Numbered from the stretch's first letter, positions 41,344-50,472 are shown. The stretch: 52,785 bases of DNA from Treponema sp. UBA937 (GCA_002293455.1 DBDH01000092.1:1-52785), one strand, 5' to 3'. Notes: a model not told the origin generated them from the letters alone. A program made the numbers and translations.

Positions 41344-43884
41344 ATGAACATATCTACATATACTGTAAAACCGAAGCTTCCTGCGTCATTAAGACCCCTT
41401 CAAGAGATGGCCCAGAATCTTTGGTTGTCCTGGAATTTTGATGCGGTCCAGTTGTTTATCCTTTTGGATTATGAAGCATGGCAGCGGTCCCAACAGAGTC
41501 CCGTCCGGACTTTGGGGATGGTAAGTCAGGAACGGCTCGAAAAAGCGGCCAAGGATGATTCCTATTTGGCGGCTCTTCATGAAGTGTATAAACGTTTCCA
41601 GCGATACAAAAAGGGTGATACCTGGTATCGCGGCTCCAAGAAGGATGTGGTGGCGTATTTTTCCATGGAATATGGAATGGACGTATCCCTTCCCATTTAT
41701 TCCGGCGGCTTGGGAATTCTTTCCGGCGACCACATGAAGACGTCTTCGGACATGGGGCTTCCTTTGGTGGGAATTGGGCTTCTGTATCGGCAAGGATATT
41801 TCCAGCAATACCTGAATGCCGATGGATACCAGCAGGAAAGCTACCCGGAAAACGACTGGTATAACATGCCTGTTGAACGGAAAAATGATAAAAACGGGAA
41901 TGCCGTTAAAATATCAGTGGATTTGGCCGGAAGGATTTTAACCGCTCAAATCTGGGAAGTAAAAGTCGGCCGCAGTTCTCTGTATCTGCTTGATACGAAT
42001 ATCGAGGAAAATGCTCCCGATTTACGGAATGTTACCGCTACGCTGTATGGCGGCGATAAAGAAACACGGATTCAGCAGGAAATTCTCCTTGGCATCGGCG
42101 GGATAAGAGCTTTGCGGGCTCTTGGCATTAATCCTGCGGCAACTCACATGAACGAAGGTCATTCGGCTTTCCTTGGATTGGAAAGAATCCGCGAAATTAT
42201 GACAGAAAAAGGATTTAGTTTTGCGGAAGCGAAAGAAGTTCTTTGGGCTACTAATATTTTCACAACGCATACTCCGGTTCCGGCGGGAAACGAACGCTTT
42301 GACATCGGATTGATGTCGAAGTATTTCAATTCATGGACACAAATCCTGGGGATTTCCTGGAAAGAATTCCTTAGTCTTGGCCGGGAAAAAATTGATAATG
42401 ATCAAGAAACATTCTGCATGACGGTCCTGGCGCTTAAATTAGCGGCGTATTCCAACGGCGTTTCCCGTCTTCACGGCAGGGTTTCCAGGGAAATGTGGAA
42501 AGGATTGTGGCCAGGTCTTCCGCTTGATGAAATTCCCATCGGGCATGTTACTAACGGGGTTCACGCGAAGACATGGCTCGCGAGCAGTATGAGTGATCTT
42601 TTGGATCGATACTTTGGTCCTCAGTTTGAGAGTAACCCCACCGATCTCGCGATTTGGAACCGGATGGACCGCATTTCCGATGAAGAATTGTGGCGGACTC
42701 ATGAACGCCGCCGGGAACGGCTCGTAGCTTTTGCCAGAGACCGAATCCGTCAATATATGAAACGGACGGGAGCCGTAGAACGCAGGATTCAGCAAGCGGA
42801 AGACGCGCTTTCGCCTTATGCGTTGACGATCGCTTTTGCCCGCCGTTTTGCCACATATAAGCGGGGAAATCTGCTCCTACGCGACCCTGAACGGCTTTTG
42901 CGCTTGGTAAAACATAGTGAAATGCCTATTCAGCTTATCTTTGCCGGAAAGGCTCATCCCATGGACGTACCCGGAAAAGAACTCATTCGGGAACTTATTC
43001 ATTTTGCGGAAAAATACGACGTTGCGAATCGTATCATCTTTCTTGAAAATTACGATATGACGGTTGCGCGCTATTTAACAAGCGGCGCGGACCTTTGGCT
43101 TAATACCCCTAGGCGGCCGCTGGAAGCATCCGGAACAAGCGGGATGAAAGCCGCTATGAACGGCGTTCTTAACTGTTCAGTCCTGGACGGATGGTGGGAC
43201 GAAGCCTACAATCCTGAAATAGGCTGGGCTATCGGCGCCGGCGAAGAATATGAAGATACGAACTTGCAGGATGATATTGAAAGCAAGGCGCTTTACGACT
43301 TGCTTGAGCGGGAAATTATCCCCATGTTCTATCAGCGCGGCAGGGACGGACTTCCCAGGGAATGGATTCATTACATGAAAGATTGCATGAGGAACATCGG
43401 TCAGTCCATGTCCAGTCACCGAATGTTGATGGATTATTCCAATCAGTTCTATTTTCCTGCCTTAAAAAATTACCGCCGTTTGGTAAAGGACGATTTTACC
43501 GAATCCAAAGCGCTGGCCGCGTACATGAACCGGCTGCAAAGCATGTGGAACAACATCAAAATTGTCAAAGTTGATTCAAATGCCAAGCGCGTTATGAACC
43601 GCGGCGATTCCCTTACCGTTAACAGCTTGATAGATTTAGGCGGACTTCACCCCGACGAACTACGGGTTGAGTTGTACTACGGCGCGGTATCCAACCAGGA
43701 AACAGCTATAGCAAAAGCTCAAAAAGCGGAAATGAAGTCCATGGGACAGGAAGGAAACGTTCATCGCTATCAGGTGAGAATTGAATGTACCGCCACAGGA
43801 ATGCAGGGACACACCGTCCGGGTGCTGCCCAAGCATGACGCGTTGGTACATCCGTACAGAAGCGGCTTTATTAAGTGGGCATAA
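41344..43884 (+). CDS. glgP: Alpha-glucan (glycogen/maltodextrin) phosphorylase
   Basis: The enzyme releases glucose 1-phosphate from the non-reducing ends of alpha-1,4-glucans with phosphate and PLP. The 846-residue protein belongs to the GT35 subtype with an N-terminal DUF3417 domain (LRPLQEMAQNLWLSWNFDA). Core motifs: MEYGMDVSLPIYSGGLGILS, MNEGHSAFLGLERI, HVTNGVHAKTW, and EASGTSGMKAAMNGVLN, in which Lys602 carries the PLP. The gene appears monocistronic, between a promoter with a leaderless start and a strong terminator, and no other glycogen genes are adjacent. Confidence 0.95.
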   Translation: MNISTYTVKPKLPASLRPLQEMAQNLWLSWNFDAVQLFILLDYEAWQRSQQSPVRTLGMVSQERLEKAAKDDSYLAALHEVYKRFQRYKKGDTWYRGSKKDVVAYFSMEYGMDVSLPIYSGGLGILSGDHMKTSSDMGLPLVGIGLLYRQGYFQQYLNADGYQQESYPENDWYNMPVERKNDKNGNAVKISVDLAGRILTAQIWEVKVGRSSLYLLDTNIEENAPDLRNVTATLYGGDKETRIQQEILLGIGGIRALRALGINPAATHMNEGHSAFLGLERIREIMTEKGFSFAEAKEVLWATNIFTTHTPVPAGNERFDIGLMSKYFNSWTQILGISWKEFLSLGREKIDNDQETFCMTVLALKLAAYSNGVSRLHGRVSREMWKGLWPGLPLDEIPIGHVTNGVHAKTWLASSMSDLLDRYFGPQFESNPTDLAIWNRMDRISDEELWRTHERRRERLVAFARDRIRQYMKRTGAVERRIQQAEDALSPYALTIAFARRFATYKRGNLLLRDPERLLRLVKHSEMPIQLIFAGKAHPMDVPGKELIRELIHFAEKYDVANRIIFLENYDMTVARYLTSGADLWLNTPRRPLEASGTSGMKAAMNGVLNCSVLDGWWDEAYNPEIGWAIGAGEEYEDTNLQDDIESKALYDLLEREIIPMFYQRGRDGLPREWIHYMKDCMRNIGQSMSSHRMLMDYSNQFYFPALKNYRRLVKDDFTESKALAAYMNRLQSMWNNIKIVKVDSNAKRVMNRGDSLTVNSLIDLGGLHPDELRVELYYGAVSNQETAIAKAQKAEMKSMGQEGNVHRYQVRIECTATGMQGHTVRVLPKHDALVHPYRSGFIKWA

Positions 43885-43906
43885 GAAACATCGATTAAGT
43901 TTAAGG

Positions 43907-43933
43907 GGCTGTCTTTCGGGACAGCCTTTTTTT
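43907..43933 (+). terminator. Rho-independent terminator of glgP
   Basis: GGCTGTC (43907-43913), a 6-base loop, and GACAGCC (43920-43926) form a perfect 7-bp stem followed by seven T. It lies 23 bases after the glgP stop. Confidence 0.9.
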
Positions 43934-44016
43934 GTTGGTTATGATGCTAGTTTTTCACAGCACCTCTGTGTTATATTTTTACTGCCTCCACCGGCGAGGG
44001 GCGTTTTTTTAGCCGG

Positions 44017-44052
44017 AGCGGTCGCCCTGCTACCCGCTTCAACAAAACAGGG
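44017..44052 (+). promoter_or_regulatory. preQ1-I riboswitch aptamer
   Basis: The stretch fits the compact H-type pseudoknot of class I preQ1 riboswitches: P1 AGCGG (44017-44021) with CCGCT (44034-44038), loop TCG, P2 strand CCCTG (44025-44029) pairing with CAGGG (44048-44052), and the A-rich tail TCAACAAAACAGG. The U at the start of the loop, the C (44033) just before the P1 right arm and the tail ACAAAACA match the ligand-binding positions of the Thermoanaerobacter tengcongensis aptamer as I recall it. It lies 21 bases before a queuosine-precursor transporter gene, the expected partner. A T7 run (44004-44010) lies just upstream, not downstream, so control is more likely translational. Confidence 0.85.
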
Positions 44053-44073
44053 AAATAAAGACCTTCTTGTATT

Positions 44074-44805
44074 ATGGCAAATCAAACATCATCAACTTCT
44101 CTCATCCGCTATCGGTATCTCGATGTGGTTATGACCTTCTTTGCGGCAATTCTGATTATCAGCAATATTGCTTCCAGCGCGAAAATCATTGATTTAGGAT
44201 TTTCCCTTTTCGGAATCCCTTTGTCGTTTGACGGAGGAACCATCCTTTTTCCCATATCGTACGTGTTCGGAGATATTCTCACCGAAGTATACGGCTTTAA
44301 ATCCGCCCGGCGGGTTATTTGGACCGGGTTTTGCTGTCTGGGCTTGGCGAGCCTTGTGTTCTTCATGCTGAAATGGCTTCCCGGAGAAAGCCTCTGGAAC
44401 GAATATGCCGGAGATTCCGCTTACGATGCTATCCTCGGCGGAATGAGTTCCTTCGGATTAGTCGCCGCCAGTCTTTCCGGGTATTGTATCGGCGGGCTTT
44501 CCAACGCTCTTGTGCTTTCAAAAATGAAAACCGCAACAAAAGGGAAATGGCTCTGGACCCGTACCATCGGGAGCACACTTATTGGGGAGCTTTTGGATTC
44601 TCTCATATTTTTCGCGGTTGCTTGCTTTACCGGCGTGTTTCAATGGGAACTTTTCGCTTCGTTGGTTTTAACAAACTATCTTTTCAAGTGCTCCATCGAA
44701 ATCTTGATGACGCCCATCACCTATTTGGGAGTAGCAAGATTAAAAAAACTTGAGGCGCAGGATTATAAAGGCGAACATTACACAGAGGAAAAAATATTCC
44801 GTTAA
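44074..44805 (+). CDS. yhhQ: Queuosine precursor transporter (YhhQ/VUT family)
   Basis: The 243-residue membrane protein has about six helices. RYRYLDVVMTFFAAILIISN and PISYVFGDILTEVYGFKSA are the family signature, and WTRTIGSTLIGELLDSLIFF is the second conserved block. YhhQ imports preQ1 or preQ0 for queuosine-modified tRNA. The preQ1-I aptamer directly upstream confirms the assignment independently. No other queuosine genes are adjacent, so the cell may rely on salvage. No strong ribosome-binding site stands before ATG 44074. Confidence 0.93.
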   Translation: MANQTSSTSLIRYRYLDVVMTFFAAILIISNIASSAKIIDLGFSLFGIPLSFDGGTILFPISYVFGDILTEVYGFKSARRVIWTGFCCLGLASLVFFMLKWLPGESLWNEYAGDSAYDAILGGMSSFGLVAASLSGYCIGGLSNALVLSKMKTATKGKWLWTRTIGSTLIGELLDSLIFFAVACFTGVFQWELFASLVLTNYLFKCSIEILMTPITYLGVARLKKLEAQDYKGEHYTEEKIFR

Positions 44806-44906
44806 CATTTGCAAAAGTATCACCGTAAACCGTAAGTGTAGATTATATCTCATTTTCATGCTATATTTATCTCATACTATTTTGCCCGGCCGCAGGAGAA
44901 AAACAA

Positions 44907-44935
44907 TTGACAGGTATCTACAATATGTATACAAT
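44907..44935 (+). promoter_or_regulatory. Promoter of the AbrB/Doc toxin-antitoxin pair
   Basis: TTGACA (44907-44912) and TACAAT (44930-44935) stand at the ideal 17-bp spacing. The start of the antitoxin gene is about 42 bases downstream. Confidence 0.75.
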
Positions 44936-44976
44936 AAAATAAAGGTAATTTGCTGTCGTTTTCCGGAGGAAAAAAT

Positions 44977-45204
44977 ATGATTAAAAAATTGATTAGACAT
45001 GGGAACAGCGCCGCTTTGGTGATTGATAAACCCATTATGGAAATGTTGAATATAACAAATGATACAACGTTTGAAATGCATACGGATGGGAAGAATTTAA
45101 TATTATCACCTCAAAATGAACGTAATCAGGAACAAAATATATTGGATTCGCTTGAAAAGATAAATAAAAAATATGGCTCTGTCCTAAAACGGCTTGGCGA
45201 ATAA
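44977..45204 (+). CDS. AbrB/MazE-type antitoxin
   Basis: ATG 44977 has CCGGAGGAAAAAAT before it. The 75-residue protein begins MIKKLIRHGNSAALVIDKPI, the swapped-hairpin AbrB DNA-binding fold, in which GNSxALxI is typical of MazE/Doc-linked antitoxins. The C-terminal half is charged and probably disordered, and would bind the toxin. The Doc-like gene starts 1 base after the stop. It likely represses the 44907 promoter. Confidence 0.85.
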   Translation: MIKKLIRHGNSAALVIDKPIMEMLNITNDTTFEMHTDGKNLILSPQNERNQEQNILDSLEKINKKYGSVLKRLGE

Positions 45205-45205
45205 T

Positions 45206-45592
45206 ATGACTGCGTTTTTAACATTGTCGGAGATGCTGCAAATATTGGAAAATCAAATAAAACACTATGGCGGGGCCTTTGGAGTGAGAGACTTAAAATT
45301 ATTGGATTCCGCAATCTATATGCCTGAGTCAAGTTTTGATGGACACTATTTGCATAAAACGATTCCCGCGATGGCCGCCGCTTACGCGTTTCATATATGC
45401 CAAAATCATCCGTTTATTGATGGAAACAAAAGAGCCGCGTTGGCAAGCTCCTTGGTTTTTCTGGATATAAACGGGTATGAGTTTCATTGTAAAGATGAAA
45501 CATTGTATGGTAAAATAATGAATCTTGCGACAGGTGATGTCAAAAAAGAAGAACTAATACAATTTTATGAAAAGCATTCAAAAAAGAAATGA
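45206..45592 (+). CDS. doc: Doc-type Fic-domain toxin
   Basis: ATG 45206 begins one base after the antitoxin stop. The 128-residue protein has the Fic core HICQNHPFIDGNKRAA (HPFxDGNKR), the shortened form used by Doc, which phosphorylates EF-Tu. The N-terminal LENQIKHYGGAFGVRDLKLL and ESSFDGHYLHKTIPAMAAAY match Doc/death-on-curing proteins. Pairing with an AbrB-type antitoxin in place of Phd is a known variant. The pair lies between yhhQ and a second toxin-antitoxin pair. Confidence 0.9.
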   Translation: MTAFLTLSEMLQILENQIKHYGGAFGVRDLKLLDSAIYMPESSFDGHYLHKTIPAMAAAYAFHICQNHPFIDGNKRAALASSLVFLDINGYEFHCKDETLYGKIMNLATGDVKKEELIQFYEKHSKKK

Positions 45593-45607
45593 TTGGAGTG
45601 TAAATAA

Positions 45608-46054
45608 TTGAGAATCTACTTAGATAATTGCTGTTATAATCGTCCGTTTGATGATCAGCGACAGGAAAGAATTCACATGGAGAGCGAAGCAGTGTTTGCA
45701 GTGTTGCGAAGGGGAATTCAGCAGATTGATGAAATTATCGGGAGCAGTATCCTTGAACTAGAAATAAATGGAATATCTAATGATGCGAAAAAGGAGAAAG
45801 TTAAAAATCTGTACAAAATTGTAAAGACAAGTATACAATATACTGAAAAGATATATCATCGAGCGGAGGAATTATCAAAACAGTCGAACATTCGTTCTTT
45901 TGACCGTTTACACATTGCGAGTGCGGAACAGGGGAATGTAGAAATACTGTTAACGACAGATGATAAATTGATAAAACAGTGTTCAAATATGGATTTAACT
46001 GTAAAAGTAATGAATCCCCTTAATTATATAATGGAGGTATTTAATAATGAGTAA
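45608..46054 (+). CDS. PIN-domain protein, toxin candidate
   Basis: The start TTG 45608 is supported by GGAG eight bases upstream. The 148-residue protein starts MRIYLDNCCYNRPFDDQRQ, a PIN-type first strand with Asp6, followed by Glu residues (SSILELEI near 49) and FDRLHIASAEQGN, then LTTDDKLI with the acidic pair near 118. These residues form the Mg-dependent ribonuclease site of VapC-like toxins. The partner gene overlaps the end by 8 bases. The order, toxin first, is unlike standard VapBC. Confidence 0.8.
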   Translation: MRIYLDNCCYNRPFDDQRQERIHMESEAVFAVLRRGIQQIDEIIGSSILELEINGISNDAKKEKVKNLYKIVKTSIQYTEKIYHRAEELSKQSNIRSFDRLHIASAEQGNVEILLTTDDKLIKQCSNMDLTVKVMNPLNYIMEVFNNE

Positions 46055-46265
46055 TGTATCGGTTGATGTAACAAGTTATGTTGAAATAAGAAATATTGGA
46101 TTGAAAGTTTTGCAGGAAGCTCTTGGTCCTGTTGGAATGGCAAGATTTATCCAGCAATATGAAAATGGAGAAGGAGATTATACGAAAGAAAAGTATGATC
46201 AAGCTGATGTTCCGTTACAAGAGCTGCATGATATGCTGATAGATAAGGGCGGTAATCGTTCTTAA
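46047..46265 (+). CDS. Partner (antitoxin candidate) of the PIN-domain protein
   Basis: ATG 46047 lies inside the end of the PIN gene and follows ATGGAGGTATTTAATA, a strong ribosome-binding site. The 72-residue protein has the block LGPVGMARFIQQYENGEGDY then TKEK, which I associate with small proteins encoded beside PIN-domain genes of this type. The function as antitoxin is inferred from the pairing. It has no DNA-binding motif I can name. gyrA starts 47 bases later. Confidence 0.65.
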   Translation: MSNVSVDVTSYVEIRNIGLKVLQEALGPVGMARFIQQYENGEGDYTKEKYDQADVPLQELHDMLIDKGGNRS

Positions 46266-46312
46266 CGATAAATGTTTCCGATTATTTATATATTGCGTAA
46301 AAGGAAAGTAGT

Positions 46313-48874
46313 ATGGCACAAACAGGGAAAGTAATACCTGCAACAATAGAAGAAGAAGTTAAAACCGCGTATCTTAATTACGCGATGTCGGTTATTGTAA
46401 GCCGTGCGCTTCCCGATGTACGCGACGGTTTGAAGCCGGTTCACCGCAGGCTGTTGTACGCTATGGATGAGCTGGGATTGCATCCCGGTTCGGCTACGAA
46501 AAAAAGCGCACGTATCACCGGGGATGCCATGGGAAAGTATCATCCGCATGGCGATTTTTCTTTGTACGACGCGCTCGTCCGCATGGCGCAGGAATTTTCT
46601 TTGCGCTACCCGCTTGTCGCGGGACAAGGGAACTTCGGTTCGATTGACGGCGATCCGCCCGCGGCGTCCCGTTACACGGAAGCTAAGCTTTCCAAAGTCG
46701 GGGATGAAATGCTTCAGGATCTTAAAAAAGATACTGTTGATTTTGTTCCTAACTACGACGACAGTCTCATGGAACCTTCGGTTCTGCCCGCGGCGGTTCC
46801 CGATCTTCTTATTAACGGTTCCAGCGGAATCGCGGTTGGTATGGCTACGAACATGGCGCCGCACAATCTTCGTGAAGTATGCGACGCTGTCTGCGCCTTT
46901 ATCGATAATCCGGAAATTACCATTGACGAATTGATGAATCATGTAACAGGACCGGACTTTCCCACAGGCGGAATCATTTTCGGCCGCCGGGGAATTAAGG
47001 AAGCATATAAAACCGGGCGCGGGAAACTGCTTGTCCGGGGCAAGTTTGTTGTTGAGACGATGAAAGGCGGCAGGGATGTTATCATTTTCAATGAGATTCC
47101 TTATGCCGTAAACAAGGGAAATCTGCTCACGAGGATGGGCGAGCTTATCCGGGAAAAAGTGATCGACGGCATTTCAGAGCTTCGGGATGAATCTGACCGC
47201 GACGGCCTGCGTATTGTTATTGAGCTCAAGAAAGGCGCCATCGTTAAGGTTGTGCTGAATCAGATTTTTTCGCATACGGCATTGCAGTCCAGTTTCGGCA
47301 TTATCAATCTTGCACTCGTGAACGGGATGCCGAAATGCCTTAACCTGAAAGAACTGATTCACTATTTCGTGGAACACCGGGTTGATGTAGTTACGCGCCG
47401 GACGCGCTTCGACCTTCGCAAAGCCGAAGAACGCGCTCACATTATTGAAGGCCTTGTGATCGCGCTCGCGAATATCGATGAAGTGGTCGCGATAATTAAG
47501 GCTTCCAGGGATATCAATATCGCGAAGGCAAATTTGCAAGACCGGTTTTTGCTTACAGAAGTTCAGGCGCAGGCAATTATCGATATGAGACTGGGCCGCC
47601 TTACCAGTTTGGAAGTTGAAAAACTCCAGCAGGAACTTGAAGAACTGAAAACACTTATCGCGTACTTACAATCTCTTTTGGACGATGAGCATAAACTTCG
47701 CGGCGTTATCAAAGACGAAACACGCGCCATCAGCGACAAATACGGCGATGCGCGCCGGACTGAAATTGTTCAGGGTGAAGTTGAGAACATCAATATTGAA
47801 GATCTTATCAAAAAAGAAGAGATGATGATTCTTATCTCGAATTTGGGTTACGTGAAACGTGTCCCCGTATCGGCTTATAAAAACCAGGGCCGCGGCGGAA
47901 AGGGCATGAACAGCGCGAAACTTACCGAAGACGATTTTGTGGAACAGATTTTTGTAGCGTCCACCCATGAATATATCATGTTTATCACGAACGAAGGGAA
48001 AGCCTATTGGATGAAGGTTCACGAAATCCCCGAAGGTTCCCGGACTTCCAAAGGCAGCCACATCAAGAGCCTTTTGACGGTATCGCCGAATGAGGATATT
48101 ACCGCGATTGTGTCTCTGAAAGAATTCAGCGACCAGCAATATATTTTTATGGGAACTGCCCGCGGCGTGGTGAAAAAAGTTATGACCAAAGAATTCTCCA
48201 ACGCAAAAACCCGCGGCATTATCGCGATTAAACTTGATGAAGGCGACAAACTCGTGAGCGCCCTTCTTACCGGCGGCAGTGACGGCATTGTGCTTATTTC
48301 CCGGCGCGGACAAGCTCTGCGAACCGATGAATCTTTAGTCAGACCGATGGGCCGTTCTTCCCGCGGCGTTGGAGGAATCCGCCTCGCCAATGACGATGAG
48401 CTTACCGGCGTTCTCCGCGTGGATGAATCGGAACAGATGCTTCTGCTTTCGGAATACGGCTACGGCAAACGGGTTAAGTTCGGCGAGTTTTCACCGCACG
48501 GCCGCGGCACCGGCGGACAGAAGATTTATACCGTCAGCGAAAAAACCGGCGAACTTGTCGGCTGTGTCGGTGTCCTTGAAGGCGAAGACATCATGTGCAT
48601 CACGAGTCAAGGAAAATCCATCAAGCTGAAAGTTTCCACGATTCCCATTATGGGCCGCGGCGCTCAAGGCGTCCGCATCCTCAACATTGACAAACCCGAT
48701 TTCGTCATCGGCGTTGACCGCGTTGTTCAGGAAGACGCGGCCGTGAAAGAAGCCGGCGGCAAAGATGCGGATGAGCAGGAAGAGGAGATGGCAGTTCAGG
48801 ATGAAGAGATTGAAGATGATTTGGTTGATTCGGAAGATATGGATAGTGTCGATAAAGCGGGGAATGAGGAGTAG
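46313..48874 (+). CDS. gyrA: DNA gyrase subunit A
   Basis: GyrA cuts and rejoins DNA during negative supercoiling with GyrB. The 853-residue protein has the active-site Tyr121 in AASRYTEAKL. The C-terminal beta-pinwheel has the GyrA box QGRGGKG near residue 530, the mark that separates gyrase from topoisomerase IV. It ends in a long acidic tail (about 45 residues rich in Glu and Asp). The quinolone region reads KYHPHGDFSLYDALVRMAQ: Phe82 occupies the position of E. coli Ser83, a change linked with fluoroquinolone resistance, while Asp86 keeps the E. coli Asp87. AAAAGGAAAGTAGT precedes the ATG. Confidence 0.96.
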   Translation: MAQTGKVIPATIEEEVKTAYLNYAMSVIVSRALPDVRDGLKPVHRRLLYAMDELGLHPGSATKKSARITGDAMGKYHPHGDFSLYDALVRMAQEFSLRYPLVAGQGNFGSIDGDPPAASRYTEAKLSKVGDEMLQDLKKDTVDFVPNYDDSLMEPSVLPAAVPDLLINGSSGIAVGMATNMAPHNLREVCDAVCAFIDNPEITIDELMNHVTGPDFPTGGIIFGRRGIKEAYKTGRGKLLVRGKFVVETMKGGRDVIIFNEIPYAVNKGNLLTRMGELIREKVIDGISELRDESDRDGLRIVIELKKGAIVKVVLNQIFSHTALQSSFGIINLALVNGMPKCLNLKELIHYFVEHRVDVVTRRTRFDLRKAEERAHIIEGLVIALANIDEVVAIIKASRDINIAKANLQDRFLLTEVQAQAIIDMRLGRLTSLEVEKLQQELEELKTLIAYLQSLLDDEHKLRGVIKDETRAISDKYGDARRTEIVQGEVENINIEDLIKKEEMMILISNLGYVKRVPVSAYKNQGRGGKGMNSAKLTEDDFVEQIFVASTHEYIMFITNEGKAYWMKVHEIPEGSRTSKGSHIKSLLTVSPNEDITAIVSLKEFSDQQYIFMGTARGVVKKVMTKEFSNAKTRGIIAIKLDEGDKLVSALLTGGSDGIVLISRRGQALRTDESLVRPMGRSSRGVGGIRLANDDELTGVLRVDESEQMLLLSEYGYGKRVKFGEFSPHGRGTGGQKIYTVSEKTGELVGCVGVLEGEDIMCITSQGKSIKLKVSTIPIMGRGAQGVRILNIDKPDFVIGVDRVVQEDAAVKEAGGKDADEQEEEMAVQDEEIEDDLVDSEDMDSVDKAGNEE

Positions 48875-48963
48875 ATTATCTGTAATATTTTTTGGCTATA
48901 ATATTCTGAGATAATTGGCAAAACCAAGCAATGAAATTACTGATGAAGGAGATTGTGTATTTT

Positions 48964-49668
48964 ATGACTACTAAACAAAAAATACTTATGCGTATGGTTT
49001 CTGTTTTACTTATATTGTTCATAGTTTCATGTGAATCATTTTCAAATTTTTATGAACCGTGGCATGATGTGAATGAGTTACAGAATGTTATTCCATTGGG
49101 CGAAGGTGAAGAACCTGAGATAATAAGAAACGATAATGTTGGAAATGAGTTTTGGGATATTGTGTCTGAGCACTATACGTGCATTGGTTATACAGGCTTT
49201 AACGGACCAGATGACAGTATAACAAGTGATATAAAAAGACAATGTTTAACGAATGGTGCGACCCTCGCAGTGTATGGCAAAACGTATACAAATACAAGAA
49301 CAGGAGTTTATTCTACATCATATGGTGTTAGCAGTTATAACATTGATAGATATGATTACAGCGTTTATTACTTTGTTGAAAGAACAGATATTCCAATATT
49401 TGGATTATCTGTGGTAGATTTGGATGGTGAGGACCGTCAAACATATCAAAGAAATACAGGTGCGATAGTACTTGTCGTATATAAAAACTCACTAGCATTT
49501 TTTGAGAATATCATAAGAGGAGACATTATTGTTCGAATCAATAAATACATCATAAATAATGTAGATGATTATTATGATGCACTTTACAAGTATGTTTTAG
49601 ATGATGAAGTTGAGATTGAGTTTGTTAGAAATAATCAGCGTTTTGTAGTTAATATGGTTATTGAATAA
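48964..49668 (+). CDS. Lipoprotein with PDZ-like C-terminal domain
   Basis: I take ATG 48964 (MTTKQKILMRMVSVLLI); in-frame ATGs at 48931 and 48943 would give odd N-termini before the signal. The signal ends FIVSC, a typical lipobox. The last 80 residues (VYKNSLAFFENIIRGDIIVR, INKYIINNVDDYYDAL, VEIEFVRNNQRFVV) have the pattern of a PDZ domain as in HtrA-like proteins, with G-D-I-I at the ligand-binding loop. The middle has TNTRTGVYSTSYG, a beta-rich stretch. It is AT-rich compared with gyrA. Exact role unknown. Confidence 0.7.
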   Translation: MTTKQKILMRMVSVLLILFIVSCESFSNFYEPWHDVNELQNVIPLGEGEEPEIIRNDNVGNEFWDIVSEHYTCIGYTGFNGPDDSITSDIKRQCLTNGATLAVYGKTYTNTRTGVYSTSYGVSSYNIDRYDYSVYYFVERTDIPIFGLSVVDLDGEDRQTYQRNTGAIVLVVYKNSLAFFENIIRGDIIVRINKYIINNVDDYYDALYKYVLDDEVEIEFVRNNQRFVVNMVIE

Positions 49669-49671
49669 ATT

Positions 49672-50472
49672 ATGTTTGACACATATTATAAAAAACTTCG
49701 TTATTCTCAAAAGTTAAATAACAGAAGCCTTGTAGAGTGTATAAAAGTTATCGAAAATAATCGAAAAGATGTTTTATCCCGCATAAAGGGAGAAATGATA
49801 CACTGTCATCAAGGGTGTAATCTTTGTTGTCATTTTCTTAACATAATGATTACTCCATTAGACAGTTATGTACTCTTGAGAATCTTTGAAACAATACCAT
49901 ATGATGAACTTTTTCCTTACTACAAAAAATGTGCAGAAAAAAGAATTCAAGTACAAGAATATATTGATTCTTTGCCAGATGATGAAAATTGTAATTATTC
50001 AAGAGACGCCTATAACAAATTTGGTTTTACTACGCAGACTTGCCCTTTTGTTGATGACAAAAATGGCTGTGTTATATATGGATTTCGCCCTCATACTTGC
50101 TTTATGTATTTTTCCAGTGTTCCTTGTAAAATACTTACAAATCCAAATTTTGGTGACGAGCAATATCCAAAATATAATTTATTTAAGGATAGGGCAGAAA
50201 ATGTGATTCTTATGGGTCTTGATAATGACAGCAAAAGTTTTTATTTTGATGATGATATTTTAGGAACCTATAACAAATTTAATAATCTTGAAAAAACAAT
50301 AAAGCAGGATTTCGATTTGGAATGCCATTTATTACATACAGTCGGTTATGAAATGCTTGCAATATTATCAATCGCATTAGAGAAACAAAATTCAGAAAGA
50401 TATGCAAATGATACAAAAGGATTAAATCCAATTTTATTAGCTTGTATTGATGGAGAAATGAAGTATTTATGA
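49672..50472 (+). CDS. YkgJ-family cysteine-cluster protein
   Basis: The 266-residue protein has the Zn/Fe-binding cluster CHQGCNLCC near residue 45, then CPFVDDKNGCVIYGFRPHTC near residue 123. These make the C-x3-C-x2-CC ... CPF...C-xIY-x-RP-x-x-C pattern of the YkgJ family. Members probably carry an iron-sulfur or zinc centre. The gene starts 3 bases after the lipoprotein stop. Its second half (KSFYFDDDILGTYNKFNNLE) lacks known motifs. Biological role unknown. Confidence 0.8.
   Translation: MFDTYYKKLRYSQKLNNRSLVECIKVIENNRKDVLSRIKGEMIHCHQGCNLCCHFLNIMITPLDSYVLLRIFETIPYDELFPYYKKCAEKRIQVQEYIDSLPDDENCNYSRDAYNKFGFTTQTCPFVDDKNGCVIYGFRPHTCFMYFSSVPCKILTNPNFGDEQYPKYNLFKDRAENVILMGLDNDSKSFYFDDDILGTYNKFNNLEKTIKQDFDLECHLLHTVGYEMLAILSIALEKQNSERYANDTKGLNPILLACIDGEMKYL

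Noticed and set aside
44004..44010. T7 run near the riboswitch as its attenuator terminator
   Set aside because: The run is upstream of the aptamer and its stem (43984-44002) is short and bulged, so it cannot be the switch-controlled terminator.
46286..46942. 218-codon minus-strand frame opposite the start of gyrA
   Set aside because: It is antisense to the most conserved part of gyrA and has no recognisable protein features.
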